Assembly: GCA_947498775.1 (NCBI GenBank) | Contig: CANMLL010000014.1 | Coordinates: forward strand, 120,723-184,722 | From: an uncultured Aquimarina sp. | Lineage (GTDB): Bacteria > Bacteroidota > Bacteroidia > Flavobacteriales > Flavobacteriaceae | DNA length: 64,000 nucleotides | Reading direction: 5' to 3' | Shown here: one piece after another, positions 7,019-16,049 of the stretch | How the letters are laid out: each line of letters opens with the position of its first letter | Position numbering within the stretch: position 1 is the first letter of the stretch | The notes under the pieces: generated by a model | Told to the model about the DNA's origin: nothing | Database searches by the model: none | What the model saw: only the letters and a program-made list of their open reading frames with translations | Program-made: the position numbers and the translations under genes

Positions 7019-8259
7019 TAAAGAAGATTTTAGTAGTCGTGTTGGTGCTTGTTGCAGTTATGTCAAATGCTCAGGAAGGGACTTCGTCACCGTATTCATT
7101 TTATGGTATCGGGATTCAAAAATTTAAAGGAACAGTAGAAAACAGGTCGATGGGAGGATTAAGTGTTTTTACGGATAGTGTTCATTTAAACCTTCAAAAC
7201 CCTGCATCTTTTGGAGAATTGAAGTTAACTGCATATACCGTTGGTACTTCATACAGTAATTTTGAAATTAGTAATCAAACTGAGTCATCTTCTGGAGACA
7301 ATGCTTCACTTGACTATCTGGCAATAGGTATTCCTGCAGGTAAATTTGGTTTTGGTTTTGGGGTGATTCCTCAAACCTCGGTAGGATATGATCTTGGTGC
7401 GGTAGATGATAATGGGGCCGAAGAGCAATTTAAAGGAACAGGAGGCTTAAACAAAGTGTTTTTGGCTGCAGGACTTAAAGTTAACAAGAATCTGAGTGTT
7501 GGTTTGGATTTTAATTATAACTTTGGTAATATAGAGGAAAAATCCATATTAAGTAGACCTGATGTACAATTCGACACTAGAGAAATTACTAGTTCGAATC
7601 TTTCATCATTTAGCTTATCTTTGGGGGTGGTATATAAAACAATGTTAACAGATAAACTAGAGTTGTTTGCATCAGTGGTTTCAACACCGTCGTTTTCGTT
7701 AACAGCAGATAGTTCTAGAGAACTTTCAACAATATTACTTGGTAATAATGGCCAGGAAATTGTTGTTGACAGGCAAGAAACCGAATTAGGAGATAATGAT
7801 ATCGAGTTGCCTGCAGAATTGAAAGTGGGAAGTGGAATAGGTAGCCCCAAAAAATGGTTTGTAGGAGCTGAATATACGTATTTGGATTCTGGAGATTATT
7901 CTGAGGCTTTGTTTATACAAGATAATGTAGAGTATAGTAATGCTTCAAAATTCAAGTTGGGTGGGTTTTATATCCCAAAATATAATTCGTTAACCAGTTA
8001 TTTTAGCCGAGTTGTATATCGAGCGGGATTTCGCTATGAGGAAACAGGATTAAACATTAATAACCAATCGATTGATGAGTTTGGCATATCTTTTGGAGTA
8101 GGACTACCAGTTGGTAGATTATTTTCAAATGCAAATATAGGTTTTGAATATGGCCAACGAGGAACAAAAGATTTTGGATTAGTAAGGGAAGACTTTTTTA
8201 ATGTCTCTATAAGTTTATCGTTAAATGATAAATGGTTTAGAAAAATAAAATTTAATTAA
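7015..8259 (+). CDS. Outer-membrane beta-barrel protein, uncharacterised
   Basis: A signal peptide (MIKKILVVVLVLVAVMSNAQ) leads a 414-residue protein of alternating amphipathic strands with many Gly and aromatic residues and a C-terminal strand typical of outer-membrane barrels. Early residues SSPYSFYGIG and the NLQNPASFGEL segment recall FadL/PorV-type barrels of Bacteroidota (NPA motif near the N-terminus). The start overlaps the coaX stop and the TPR gene follows after 15 bp. Its presence in an operon with lptC suggests a role in the envelope, but the substrate is unknown. FadL-like transport is an alternative reading. Confidence 0.75.
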   Translation: MIKKILVVVLVLVAVMSNAQEGTSSPYSFYGIGIQKFKGTVENRSMGGLSVFTDSVHLNLQNPASFGELKLTAYTVGTSYSNFEISNQTESSSGDNASLDYLAIGIPAGKFGFGFGVIPQTSVGYDLGAVDDNGAEEQFKGTGGLNKVFLAAGLKVNKNLSVGLDFNYNFGNIEEKSILSRPDVQFDTREITSSNLSSFSLSLGVVYKTMLTDKLELFASVVSTPSFSLTADSSRELSTILLGNNGQEIVVDRQETELGDNDIELPAELKVGSGIGSPKKWFVGAEYTYLDSGDYSEALFIQDNVEYSNASKFKLGGFYIPKYNSLTSYFSRVVYRAGFRYEETGLNINNQSIDEFGISFGVGLPVGRLFSNANIGFEYGQRGTKDFGLVREDFFNVSISLSLNDKWFRKIKFN

Positions 8260-8274
8260 TACAATTTTACAGCT

Positions 8275-9645
8275 ATGAATACCAAATATTTATTTACAAT
8301 AGCAGCAGGATTAGTCATAGGCGCTACTAGTGTTAGTGCTCAGGCTACCGACTGTGCTACTACGGCATCAATTGCCTATGAGCACGCTAAAGTAAAAAAT
8401 TACCAAGCGGCTGAAGAGCCTTTATGGAAAGTAAGAAAAGAATGTCCAACATATAGTGTTGCTACATATCAATTCGGGGAGAAACTGCTTAAGGATAAAA
8501 TGAAAAAGGCAGCTGATGGACAAAAAAGCGCTATCGCAAAAGAACTCATCGCTCTTGAAAAAGAACGTTTTCAATACTTTCCCGGGAAAACAAAAATAGG
8601 AGATATGCATTCTGATATCGGTCAACTTATGTTTGACAACAAAATCGGAACAAAAGATTCTCAATTTGAAGAGTTTCACAAAGCCTATACAGAAGATAAG
8701 AAGAATTTCACCGGAGCGAAGAAATTATATACCTATTTCTCTCTATTTGTTGATTTACATGATGAAGGAAAAAAAGAGCTTCAGGAAGTTTTTGACCTGT
8801 ATGATGATATCACAGAAAAGATTGAAAAAGAAGAAAGTGCTAAAGCTAAAACAATATCAGAACTTACCGAAAAAGAAGAATCTGGTACTGCGCTTACTTC
8901 AAAAGAGAAAAGAAAACTTAAAAATGCAGGGATTAACCTTACTGCTTTTAGTAAAGTGAAAGCGGGGATTAATCAAAAACTAGGAGCCAGAGCAGATTGT
9001 ACTAACTTGATACCGTTATATAATGGTCAGTTTGATGCTAAAAAAGGTGACATAAAATGGATAAAGAGCGCTTCAAGAAGAATGTATGCCAAAGAGTGTA
9101 CAGATGATCCTTTATTCTTTAAGTTGGTAGAGTCGCAACATAAATTAGAGCCTTCTGCAAAAACGGCATACTATTTAGGCATACTTGCATTAAAAGATAA
9201 AAAAACATCAGTTGCATTAAAATATTTTAATCAAGCTGCCGAAATGGAAGAAAAAGGTAGTGATAAAGCCAAAGTATATTTTAGGATTGGTGAGGTTCTC
9301 AAAAAACAAGGCAGTAAAGGAAAAGCAAGAGGATATTACAGAAAAGCTCTTAAGTATAAACCTTCAATGGGCACTGCTTATCTTAGAATTGCAAGCATGA
9401 TCGCAAGTAGTGCAAATGCTTGTGGTACCGATGTGTTTAGTAAAAGAGCAGTATATTGGTTAGCAGAAGGCTATGCCAGAAGAGCTGGGAAAGTTGACCC
9501 AAGTTTAAAATCTACCGCTAATAAAACTGCTGCAAACTATAAAGCAAAGGCGCCTACAAAAACAGATATTTTCAATAACCCTGGAGTTACTACAGTAGCG
9601 ATAGGATGTTGGATTGGTGAAACGGTAAGGGTTCCTAAGCTATAA
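8275..9645 (+). CDS. Periplasmic TPR-repeat protein
   Basis: The 456-residue product begins with a signal peptide (LFTIAAGLVIGATSVSAQA). It has a Lys/Glu-rich coiled-coil middle (about residues 165-230) and TPR-like helices towards the C-terminus (AKTAYYLGILALKDKKTSVAL and KAKVYFRIGEVLKKQGSKGK). Six or more scattered Cys suggest periplasmic disulfides. The stop overlaps the start of lptC by one base, so the two are translationally coupled. TPR proteins in this position probably scaffold envelope assembly; no enzymatic motif is present. Confidence 0.8.
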   Translation: MNTKYLFTIAAGLVIGATSVSAQATDCATTASIAYEHAKVKNYQAAEEPLWKVRKECPTYSVATYQFGEKLLKDKMKKAADGQKSAIAKELIALEKERFQYFPGKTKIGDMHSDIGQLMFDNKIGTKDSQFEEFHKAYTEDKKNFTGAKKLYTYFSLFVDLHDEGKKELQEVFDLYDDITEKIEKEESAKAKTISELTEKEESGTALTSKEKRKLKNAGINLTAFSKVKAGINQKLGARADCTNLIPLYNGQFDAKKGDIKWIKSASRRMYAKECTDDPLFFKLVESQHKLEPSAKTAYYLGILALKDKKTSVALKYFNQAAEMEEKGSDKAKVYFRIGEVLKKQGSKGKARGYYRKALKYKPSMGTAYLRIASMIASSANACGTDVFSKRAVYWLAEGYARRAGKVDPSLKSTANKTAANYKAKAPTKTDIFNNPGVTTVAIGCWIGETVRVPKL

Positions 9646-10202
9646 TGCAAAATAAAAATTATTATATAGTATTAAACTTTGTCACAGCTTTTGCTGTGAC
9701 ATTGTTTTTTTCATGCCAGTCAAATATAACCGGCGATCAAAACTATTTGATTTCAGAAGATGCTCCAATAGGCGAGGCTTTTAATGTGAATCTTAAGTAC
9801 ACAGATTCTGGGAGACTTACAGCGGTGCTAAATGCAAAAAGAATATTGGATTTTACACATAGATCGTTTGGCTATCACGAGTTTCCAGAAGGAATTGTTC
9901 TCGATGTAATCGATAAAGAAGGAAAAGTAAGTAAGATTACTTCAGATTATGCAATTTCTTATCGGCAAACAGGGTTAATCGATATGCGTGGTAATGTTGA
10001 TATCAAAACTGCAGACAGCACACATCTGCAAGCCGAGCAGTTATACTGGGATCAAAATATTAATTGGGTGTTTACAGACCAGCATTATAAAAGTTACCTG
10101 CCCGATGGGGATATTAATGAAGCCGATGGTTTTGATGCTAATCAGGATTTTACTATCTTGAATTCAAGAATTAATGATGGTGTGATATTTATCAAAGAGT
10201 AA
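9645..10202 (+). CDS. lptC: LPS export protein LptC
   Basis: The 185-residue protein has a hydrophobic N-terminus ending in a lipobox-like LFFSCQS, then the LptC beta-jellyroll with repeats such as GIVLDVIDKEGKVSKITSDYA, GLIDMRGNVDIKTADSTHLQAEQLYWD and INWVFTDQ. The family bridges LptB2FG in the inner membrane to LptA in the periplasmic LPS pathway. Bacteroidota LptC members are often lipidated rather than anchored by a single helix, as seems likely here. The start overlaps the upstream TPR gene, and the next gene follows after 10 bp. lptE lies elsewhere in the window (30550-31056). Confidence 0.85.
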   Translation: MQNKNYYIVLNFVTAFAVTLFFSCQSNITGDQNYLISEDAPIGEAFNVNLKYTDSGRLTAVLNAKRILDFTHRSFGYHEFPEGIVLDVIDKEGKVSKITSDYAISYRQTGLIDMRGNVDIKTADSTHLQAEQLYWDQNINWVFTDQHYKSYLPDGDINEADGFDANQDFTILNSRINDGVIFIKE

Positions 10203-10212
10203 TTAACTTACT

Positions 10213-10407
10213 ATGATGAAAGTGTTTAAGTTTTTTGAATATGCCTATTTGGCGGTTGTGTGTTTTTTTGCATATCAGGCCTATATAGAATGGGGACAAG
10301 AAGGAGGAAAAAGTTACCTATATCTTTTTTTTGCCATTGTTGCTGTTTTTATGTTTTTCTTTAAAAGGAATTTTAGAAAACGATTTGAAGCCAATAACAA
10401 AGAGTAA
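10213..10407 (+). CDS. Small two-helix membrane protein
   Basis: A 64-residue product with two predicted transmembrane helices (YAYLAVVCFFAYQAY and SYLYLFFAIVAVFMFFF) separated by a short acidic/Gly loop, and a basic tail (KRNFRKRF) expected in the cytoplasm. It sits 10 bp after lptC and 3 bp before the CNNM gene, so it is certainly co-transcribed. Small proteins like this are conserved between lptC and the CNNM gene in related genomes as far as I recall. Function unknown. Confidence 0.75.
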   Translation: MMKVFKFFEYAYLAVVCFFAYQAYIEWGQEGGKSYLYLFFAIVAVFMFFFKRNFRKRFEANNKE

Positions 10408-10410
10408 TTC

Positions 10411-11700
10411 ATGGAATTAAGTAGTATTGTTATTATACTTTCTCTTCTTCTATCGGCCTTCTTTTCAGGAATGGAAATTGCTTACGTTTCTTCAAACAAA
10501 ATCCATATAGAAATAGAAAAAAAACAAGGAGGCTTTATATCCAATATTCTTGCCCGTTTAACCAAAAAACCTTCCAAATTTATTGCCACTATGTTGGTTG
10601 GTAATAATATTGCCCTGGTAGTATATGGATTTTATATGGGCGAAGTTTTAATCAATGTATTTAGTACATGTATTCCATCTGGGTTTTGGTTACTTGATTA
10701 TTTGCTTACAGAATTAAAACTATTAACACATACAATTATAACCACGAGTATTATTTTGATTACTGCAGAGTTTTTACCAAAGGTATTTTTTCAGATATAC
10801 TCGAATACTTTATTAAAAGCATTTTCATTTCCTGCCTACTTGTTTTATCTCGTATTTTCGCCTGTTTCTTCATTTGTGATTTGGGTTTCGGATTTTGTTT
10901 TAAAGAGATTTCTAAAAACTGATGGAGATCAAGTGCAACTTGCCTTCACAAAAACCGAATTAGGAGATTATATAAGTGAACAAATGGAAACGGTCGCAGC
11001 ACATGATGAAATAGACAGTGAAATTCAGATTTTTCAGAATGCGTTAGATTTTTCAGATGTTAAGTCCAGAGAAGTCATGATTCCGCGAACTGAAATAGTA
11101 GCCGTAGAGAAATCTCAATCTATAGAAGAGGTAAGCAAACTATTTATAGATACGGGCTTGTCAAAAATCATTGTTTATAATGGTACCATAGATGATATAA
11201 TAGGATATGTGCACTCTTTCGAATTGTTTAAAAAACCAAAATCATTACGCTCTATATTGCTTCCGGTGGTTTTTGTTCCAGAAACAATGTTTGTGAAAGA
11301 TGTGCTTAATCTCTTGACCAAGAAACATAAAAGCATGGCGGTTGTTATTGATGAATATGGTGGCACAAGCGGTATTATTACTGTAGAAGATATTGTAGAA
11401 GAGCTTTTTGGCGAGATTGAGGATGAGCATGATACAATCGAACTAATCGAAGAACAATTAACAGAAAATAGCTATCGGTTTTCTGCCAGAATAGAGGTAG
11501 ACTATATTAATGAAACCTACAAATTAGACCTTCCAGAAGGAGAGAATTATGAAACATTGGGGGGGATGATTGTAAACCATACCGAAGAAATCCCAGAACA
11601 AGAAGAAGAAGTTTTGATCGATGGATTTAAAATCAAAATTATCGAAACTTCCAATACCAAAATTGATATTGTAGAACTTGTGGTTATTATTGAAGAGTGA
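10411..11700 (+). CDS. CNNM/CBS-domain transporter-like protein (CorC/HlyC family)
   Basis: The 429-residue protein has an N-terminal CNNM (DUF21) membrane domain with about four helices (residues 1-170, with the FFSGMEIAYVSSNK motif), a CBS pair around residues 205-330 (REVMIPRTEIVAVEKS and VIDEYGGTSGIITVEDIVEE) and a C-terminal CorC_HlyC domain with the typical GGMIVN segment. Relatives act in magnesium or cobalt efflux; the Bacteroidota gliding protein GldE has the same architecture but is normally linked to gldD. It is the last gene of the coaX-lptC operon. Sequence alone does not separate a metal transporter from a GldE-like role. Confidence 0.85.
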   Translation: MELSSIVIILSLLLSAFFSGMEIAYVSSNKIHIEIEKKQGGFISNILARLTKKPSKFIATMLVGNNIALVVYGFYMGEVLINVFSTCIPSGFWLLDYLLTELKLLTHTIITTSIILITAEFLPKVFFQIYSNTLLKAFSFPAYLFYLVFSPVSSFVIWVSDFVLKRFLKTDGDQVQLAFTKTELGDYISEQMETVAAHDEIDSEIQIFQNALDFSDVKSREVMIPRTEIVAVEKSQSIEEVSKLFIDTGLSKIIVYNGTIDDIIGYVHSFELFKKPKSLRSILLPVVFVPETMFVKDVLNLLTKKHKSMAVVIDEYGGTSGIITVEDIVEELFGEIEDEHDTIELIEEQLTENSYRFSARIEVDYINETYKLDLPEGENYETLGGMIVNHTEEIPEQEEEVLIDGFKIKIIETSNTKIDIVELVVIIEE

Positions 11701-11817
11701 TTCATTTTGGGATCTTTCTTATAGGTTGTTTTCTTATAGATTTAATACTTCAAATTACTTCTTAATCTGTATTTATTTTTAGAGATAAAATCAAACATTT
11801 ATTTCTTCAATCTTTAA

Positions 11818-11848
11818 TTGGTATTATTACAATAAAATGGTATTTTCG
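11818..11848 (+). promoter_or_regulatory. Promoter of the PPIase gene
   Basis: TTG at 11818-11820, 20 nt, then TATTTTCG at 11841-11848 is a near match to the Bacteroidota promoter TTG-N19-TAnnTTTG. It lies 32 bp before the ATG of the gene at 11881 and after the 180-bp gap that ends the previous operon. Confidence 0.55.
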
Positions 11849-11880
11849 CCCACTATATTTAGAATAAATTTTAATACATC

Positions 11881-14001
11881 ATGGCAGTTTTAAATAAAAT
11901 CAGACAACGTTCCATTTTTTTAATTGTGATTATAGCACTTGCACTTTTTTCTTTTGTACTTGCAGATTTGATCCGTAATGGAGGAGCAATTTCGCAAAGA
12001 GCAGAAAATACAATCGCTACAATTAATGGAAAAGATATTGACAGAACTGAATTTGCCCAAAAGGTAGAGAATGCATCTAGAAATTTTGGTGCCAGTGGAT
12101 CTAGTATGCAGGCAATAAATTATGTATGGAATCAAGAAGTGCGTCAGGCTATTTTTGAAGAGCAATTTGAAGAGTTAGGTATTAAAGTAGGTGAAGATCA
12201 AGTGAATTTACTGTTAGAAGAATCTTTAACAGGTAATCCTACTTTTCAAAATGAAGCTGGCGTTTTTGATAAAGCAAAAATGCAAGAGTATGTAGCAAAC
12301 ATAAAAGCTACTTCGCCTCAGGCATACCAACAATGGATAGATTTTGAAGATAATGTAAGTAAAGGCGCCAGAGAAGGTATTTATTTAAATATGATCAAGG
12401 CAGGTGTAGGAGCAACATTAAAAGAAGGAGAGTTGGCCTACAAAATGGAAAATGACAATGTTAGTATAAAATATGTTCAGCTTCCGTTTTCCAGTGTTCA
12501 GGATTCTGAAGTTACTGTAACCGATGCAGAGATTCAATCTTACATAGAAAAACGTGCAGAGCAATACAAGGCAGAAGCCTCAAGAAATATTCGTTATGTT
12601 TTGTTTAAGGAAGAAGCGAGTGAAGAAGATGAAGACGAAATTAGATCAAGTGTTACTGCATTATTAGAAGATAAGGTAGAGTTTATAGAAGCAACCAAGA
12701 CTAATGATTCTGTAAAAGGATTCAGAAATACTCAAAATGCAGAACAATTTGTTAATCAGTATTCTGCTTTGAAGTTCGATGATCGTTTTAAATTCAAAAA
12801 AGACCTGCCAAGTACCGTAGCAGATACGATATATAATCTTGCTATTGGTGATGTATTTGGACCTTATAAAGATGGAGAGTATATCAAATTGTCTAAAGTT
12901 CTTGCTCAAAAACAAATTCCCGATTCAGTAAAAGCAAGTCATATTCTTATTTCTTGGGAAGGACTTCGTACCGCCGCAGATTTAAAAAGAACCAAAGAAG
13001 AGGCAAAAACATTGGCAGATAGTGTATTAAATGTTATCAAATCTGATAAGAGTAAATTTTCTACTTTGGCAACAGAGTTCTCTGCCGATTCTTCTAATAA
13101 AGATAAAGGAGGCGATTTAGGATATTTCGTGCCTGGGGCAATGGTGCCTGCTTTTAACGATTATTGTTTCGAAGGTAAAATAGGAGATCAAGGCATCGTA
13201 GAAACTCAATTTGGGTATCATATAATTAGTATTGAAGATCAAAAGAATGAACAAAAAGCAATAAAAGTTGCTACAGTTGCACAGAAGATTGAACCTAGTG
13301 AGAAGACAATCAATACTATTTTTACAGAAACTACTAAATTCCAGATCGCTGCAAAAGATAAAGATTTTGAAAAGGTTTCTAAAGAAAATGAATTAACAGT
13401 ACGTCCTGTAAACAAAATCAAAGAATTAGATGAAAACATACCCGGTATAGGAAGTCAAAGATCTATAGTACAATGGGCCTTTAATGAAGATACAGAAGTA
13501 GGAGCTGTAAAGCGTTTTGATATTCCTGAAGGATACGCTGTAGTGCAATTGACAGCCATTGCAGTCAAAGGGACTATGAAAGCTGTAGATGCTAACCCCA
13601 CCGTTAAACCAATTTTGATCAAAGAAAAGAAAGTAGAGCTGCTTAAAAGTAAAATTTCGGGTAGTACTCTGGATGATATTGCGAAAAATGCTGGGCAAAC
13701 TACAAAAATTGCTTCGGCACTAAATATGAAAACACCTACTATTAGTGGAGCTGGGACAGAACCAAAAGTAGTGGGAGCTGCTTTTGTAATGGAGATAGGA
13801 AATGTTTCTAAACCTATAGTTGGTGCCAATGGAGTTTATGTGATCGAAGTTACAAAAAATACTCCGGCAAGTGGTTTGGACACTTATTTAAGCTATGCCG
13901 CACAGGCGTCGAAGTCTCAGGCAGGGTTAGTGAACTCTAAAGTTTTTGAGGCATTGAAAGAGGCGGCCGAAATAGAAGATAAAAGAGCAAAATTCTACTA
14001 G
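11881..14001 (+). CDS. PpiD/SurA-type peptidyl-prolyl isomerase and periplasmic foldase
   Basis: The 706-residue protein has a single N-terminal transmembrane helix (SIFLIVIIALALFSFVLADL), a SurA_N-like chaperone domain (with TINGKDIDRTEFAQKV and an intact hydrophobic core), and a parvulin PPIase domain at about residues 350-450 (KASHILISWEG, DKGGDLGYFVPGAMVPAF, TQFGYHIISI). This is the PpiD layout: inner-membrane anchored and facing the periplasm, assisting folding of exported and outer-membrane proteins. It has its own promoter and follows an envelope operon. It faces galE tail to tail across a 200-bp gap containing a large inverted repeat. Confidence 0.9.
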   Translation: MAVLNKIRQRSIFLIVIIALALFSFVLADLIRNGGAISQRAENTIATINGKDIDRTEFAQKVENASRNFGASGSSMQAINYVWNQEVRQAIFEEQFEELGIKVGEDQVNLLLEESLTGNPTFQNEAGVFDKAKMQEYVANIKATSPQAYQQWIDFEDNVSKGAREGIYLNMIKAGVGATLKEGELAYKMENDNVSIKYVQLPFSSVQDSEVTVTDAEIQSYIEKRAEQYKAEASRNIRYVLFKEEASEEDEDEIRSSVTALLEDKVEFIEATKTNDSVKGFRNTQNAEQFVNQYSALKFDDRFKFKKDLPSTVADTIYNLAIGDVFGPYKDGEYIKLSKVLAQKQIPDSVKASHILISWEGLRTAADLKRTKEEAKTLADSVLNVIKSDKSKFSTLATEFSADSSNKDKGGDLGYFVPGAMVPAFNDYCFEGKIGDQGIVETQFGYHIISIEDQKNEQKAIKVATVAQKIEPSEKTINTIFTETTKFQIAAKDKDFEKVSKENELTVRPVNKIKELDENIPGIGSQRSIVQWAFNEDTEVGAVKRFDIPEGYAVVQLTAIAVKGTMKAVDANPTVKPILIKEKKVELLKSKISGSTLDDIAKNAGQTTKIASALNMKTPTISGAGTEPKVVGAAFVMEIGNVSKPIVGANGVYVIEVTKNTPASGLDTYLSYAAQASKSQAGLVNSKVFEALKEAAEIEDKRAKFY

Positions 14002-14034
14002 TACATAAATAAATAGAAGGATGAAATAGAAAAC

Positions 14035-14166
14035 GAAAAAAAGTCTGAAAAAGACTTAAAAAATTCCATTACGATTCGCCTCAGGCAAAGTACTCCGTGC
14101 TTCAGTAACTGGAATTTGAAAGATTCCTTCGATACGCTCAGAATAACAACTTTTTAGACTTTTTTG
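14035..14166. repeat. Large imperfect inverted repeat between convergent genes
   Basis: The outer arms AAAAAAGTCTGAAAAAG (about 14037-14053) and CTTTTTAGACTTTTTT (about 14151-14166) are complementary with one G-T pair. Inside lie a second pair (AATTCCA and TGGAATT) and a palindromic GCCTCAGGC. T runs at both ends allow the outer hairpin to stop transcription from both sides. The inner sequence (CCTTCGATACGCTCAGAATAA) resembles the short dispersed repeats scattered between genes of many Bacteroidota. It may therefore be a mobile or hitchhiking repeat that now serves as a bidirectional terminator. Confidence 0.55.
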
Positions 14167-14202
14167 TTGAATTTATTTATTGGATAAAATAAAGCTATAT
14201 CC

Positions 14203-15219
14203 TTAACTCCTAACCTTTTGCTCCCATTTCCAGGCAGAACTTAGTGAGTCATCCAAACTGCTGGTGGCCATCCATCCCAAGTCATTGTTTGCTTTTGTGG
14301 TGTCTGCATAAGCAGCAGTCACATCTCCTTCTCTACGGTCTACAATTTTGTAATTGAGTTTTTGATCAGAAACTTTTTCAAAAGATTGGATTACCTCTAG
14401 AACGGTACTTCCTTTTCCTGTTCCTATATTGAATACCTCATAATTTGAAGTATTTTTGCTTTTTAATAGACGTTGCAAAGCAACAACATGGGCTTTTGCA
14501 AGATCTACAACATGGATATAATCTCTAATGCATGTTCCGTCTGATGTAGGATAGTTATCTCCAAATACCGACAATTGTTCTCTAAGACCAATAGCTGTCT
14601 GCGTAATAAACGGCACAAGATTTTGAGGCACTCCTATCGGTAATTCACCAATCTCGGCGGTTGGGTGAGCTCCTACTGGATTAAAATATCTCAAAGAGAT
14701 TGCTTTTAAACTCGGGGTTACTTTACAGGTATCTCTTATAATTTCTTCACCAATTTGTTTGGTGTTTCCATAAGGAGATTCTGCTGCTTTTACAGGAGCA
14801 CTCTCTGTAATAGGTAGTTCGTCTGCTTGCCCATATACCGTACAAGAAGAACTAAAAATGAAGTTTGAAGACGATTTTTTTTCTAATTGCTGCAGGAGAT
14901 ACACTAACGTAGATACATTGTTTTCATAATATAACAAGGGTCTTTCTACACTCTCACCCACGGCTTTTGAAGCAGCAAAATGAATAACTCCTTCAATATC
15001 ATCATGACGCTTAAAAAAATCTTGAACCTTATTTTTTTCCCTAAGATCGAATTGTTCAAAAACAGGCTTCTTTCCGGTTATTTTAATAATACCATCAATA
15101 ACTTCAGGAGATGAATTAGAGCAATTATCAATTATAACTACTTCAAACCCCTCATTTTGTAATTCTACAACAGTATGAGAACCTATAAATCCCAATCCGC
15201 CGGTTACCAGTACCTTCAT
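14203..15219 (-). CDS. galE: UDP-glucose 4-epimerase
   Basis: The 338-residue short-chain dehydrogenase-type protein interconverts UDP-galactose and UDP-glucose with bound NAD. The NAD-binding motif VTGGLGFIGSHT is at the N-terminus, the catalytic Ser/Thr region is FSSSCTVYG, and the catalytic Tyr-Lys pair is in SPYGNTK (Y-x-x-x-K). The substrate-binding RYFNPVGAHP and the TCIRDYIHVVDLA motif are intact. It completes the Leloir pathway with galK and galT at 16135-18341. A TAnnTTTG box (TACATTTG on the minus strand, 15266-15273) and a 13-bp palindrome (TTGCTATTAGCAA, 15253-15265) lie upstream and may form its promoter and operator. Confidence 0.95.
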   Translation of the reverse strand: MKVLVTGGLGFIGSHTVVELQNEGFEVVIIDNCSNSSPEVIDGIIKITGKKPVFEQFDLREKNKVQDFFKRHDDIEGVIHFAASKAVGESVERPLLYYENNVSTLVYLLQQLEKKSSSNFIFSSSCTVYGQADELPITESAPVKAAESPYGNTKQIGEEIIRDTCKVTPSLKAISLRYFNPVGAHPTAEIGELPIGVPQNLVPFITQTAIGLREQLSVFGDNYPTSDGTCIRDYIHVVDLAKAHVVALQRLLKSKNTSNYEVFNIGTGKGSTVLEVIQSFEKVSDQKLNYKIVDRREGDVTAAYADTTKANNDLGWMATSSLDDSLSSAWKWEQKVRS

Positions 15220-15252
15220 TTCTTTTTTATAATTAAGATGTTAAACCCTAAA

Positions 15253-15273
15253 TTGCTATTAGCAACAAATGTA
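15253..15273 (-). promoter_or_regulatory. galE promoter -7 box with adjoining palindrome
   Basis: On the minus strand TACATTTG (15273-15266) matches the -7 consensus, and TTGCTAATAGCAA (15265-15253), a 13-bp palindrome, overlaps the expected start of transcription. No TTG is seen 17-23 nt further up. The palindrome differs from the one at 16050-16084, so a shared regulator is not indicated. Confidence 0.4.
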
Positions 15274-15311
15274 TGTATTTGATTTCTTAACTAATAATAA
15301 ATATTTACGAA

Positions 15312-15998
15312 TTATACCTCAAAGTTATAACCCGATTGTTGCATATTTAAATACTTTTGATGGTCAAATTTGTATAAAAAGGCTCCTTTTTTAGAACCTT
15401 TTCGGTCTTTTTCTTCAAGTTTGGTAATTATATCATGCGAAAGGATTTTTTTTCTAAAGTTTCTGGGATCCAACACTCTTCTATAAATTGCCTCGTAAAG
15501 TTTTTGTAATTGAGGGATTGTAAATTTCTCTGGTAAAAGCTCAAACCCAATAGGTTTATATCTCGCATTCTTTTCGATTCTTTTCAAGGCATCATTAGTC
15601 ATTTCGTTATGATCCAGAATCAGCTGGGGGATGTTGTCTACTTCATGCCATGTAGTGCCATTTTCCTCAACTTTTTTTTTGATATCGCTATTTATACGAA
15701 TCAAGGCATATTTGGCAACAGAAATACACCGATACCCTGGGTCTCTATCAACAGAACTATACGTTTTTAACTCTTTCATATACACATTTTCTAACCCGGT
15801 AAATTCTTTAAGTATCCTGATTGCTGCGTCAGAGACACTTTCACCAATTTTCACAAAACTTCCGATCAGGGATAGAGAATCTTTGAAAGGGTCTATTTTA
15901 CGATTAAAAACAAGTAATTTTAGTTTTCCAGCTTCAAATCCAAAGATGATACAGTCTACGGCTACATAAAATTTATCTTTATTTAGGTATACATCCAT
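15312..15998 (-). CDS. Nudix-related transcriptional regulator of the galactose genes
   Basis: The 228-residue protein pairs an N-terminal Nudix-fold domain (residues about 8-140) with a C-terminal winged helix (EKFTIPQLQKLYEAIYRRVLDP and RNFRKKILS), the NrtR/AraR layout. The Nudix box is degenerate: in the GSFVKIGESVSDAAIRILKE segment the REUxEE catalytic core reads RILKEF and the glycine-to-glutamate spacing is off. The domain therefore probably binds a ligand rather than hydrolysing one. In Bacteroidota such proteins regulate sugar genes (for example AraR). It is divergent from galK-galT with a perfect 35-bp palindrome between them, so I infer it represses or activates the gal genes in response to a sugar or sugar nucleotide. 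Confidence 0.85.
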   Translation of the reverse strand: MDVYLNKDKFYVAVDCIIFGFEAGKLKLLVFNRKIDPFKDSLSLIGSFVKIGESVSDAAIRILKEFTGLENVYMKELKTYSSVDRDPGYRCISVAKYALIRINSDIKKKVEENGTTWHEVDNIPQLILDHNEMTNDALKRIEKNARYKPIGFELLPEKFTIPQLQKLYEAIYRRVLDPRNFRKKILSHDIITKLEEKDRKGSKKGAFLYKFDHQKYLNMQQSGYNFEV

Positions 15999-16049
15999 AG
16001 GTTAGAGAATGAAGTTTTAATGTGAAAATAAGAAAAAAAAGGCAGCCAT

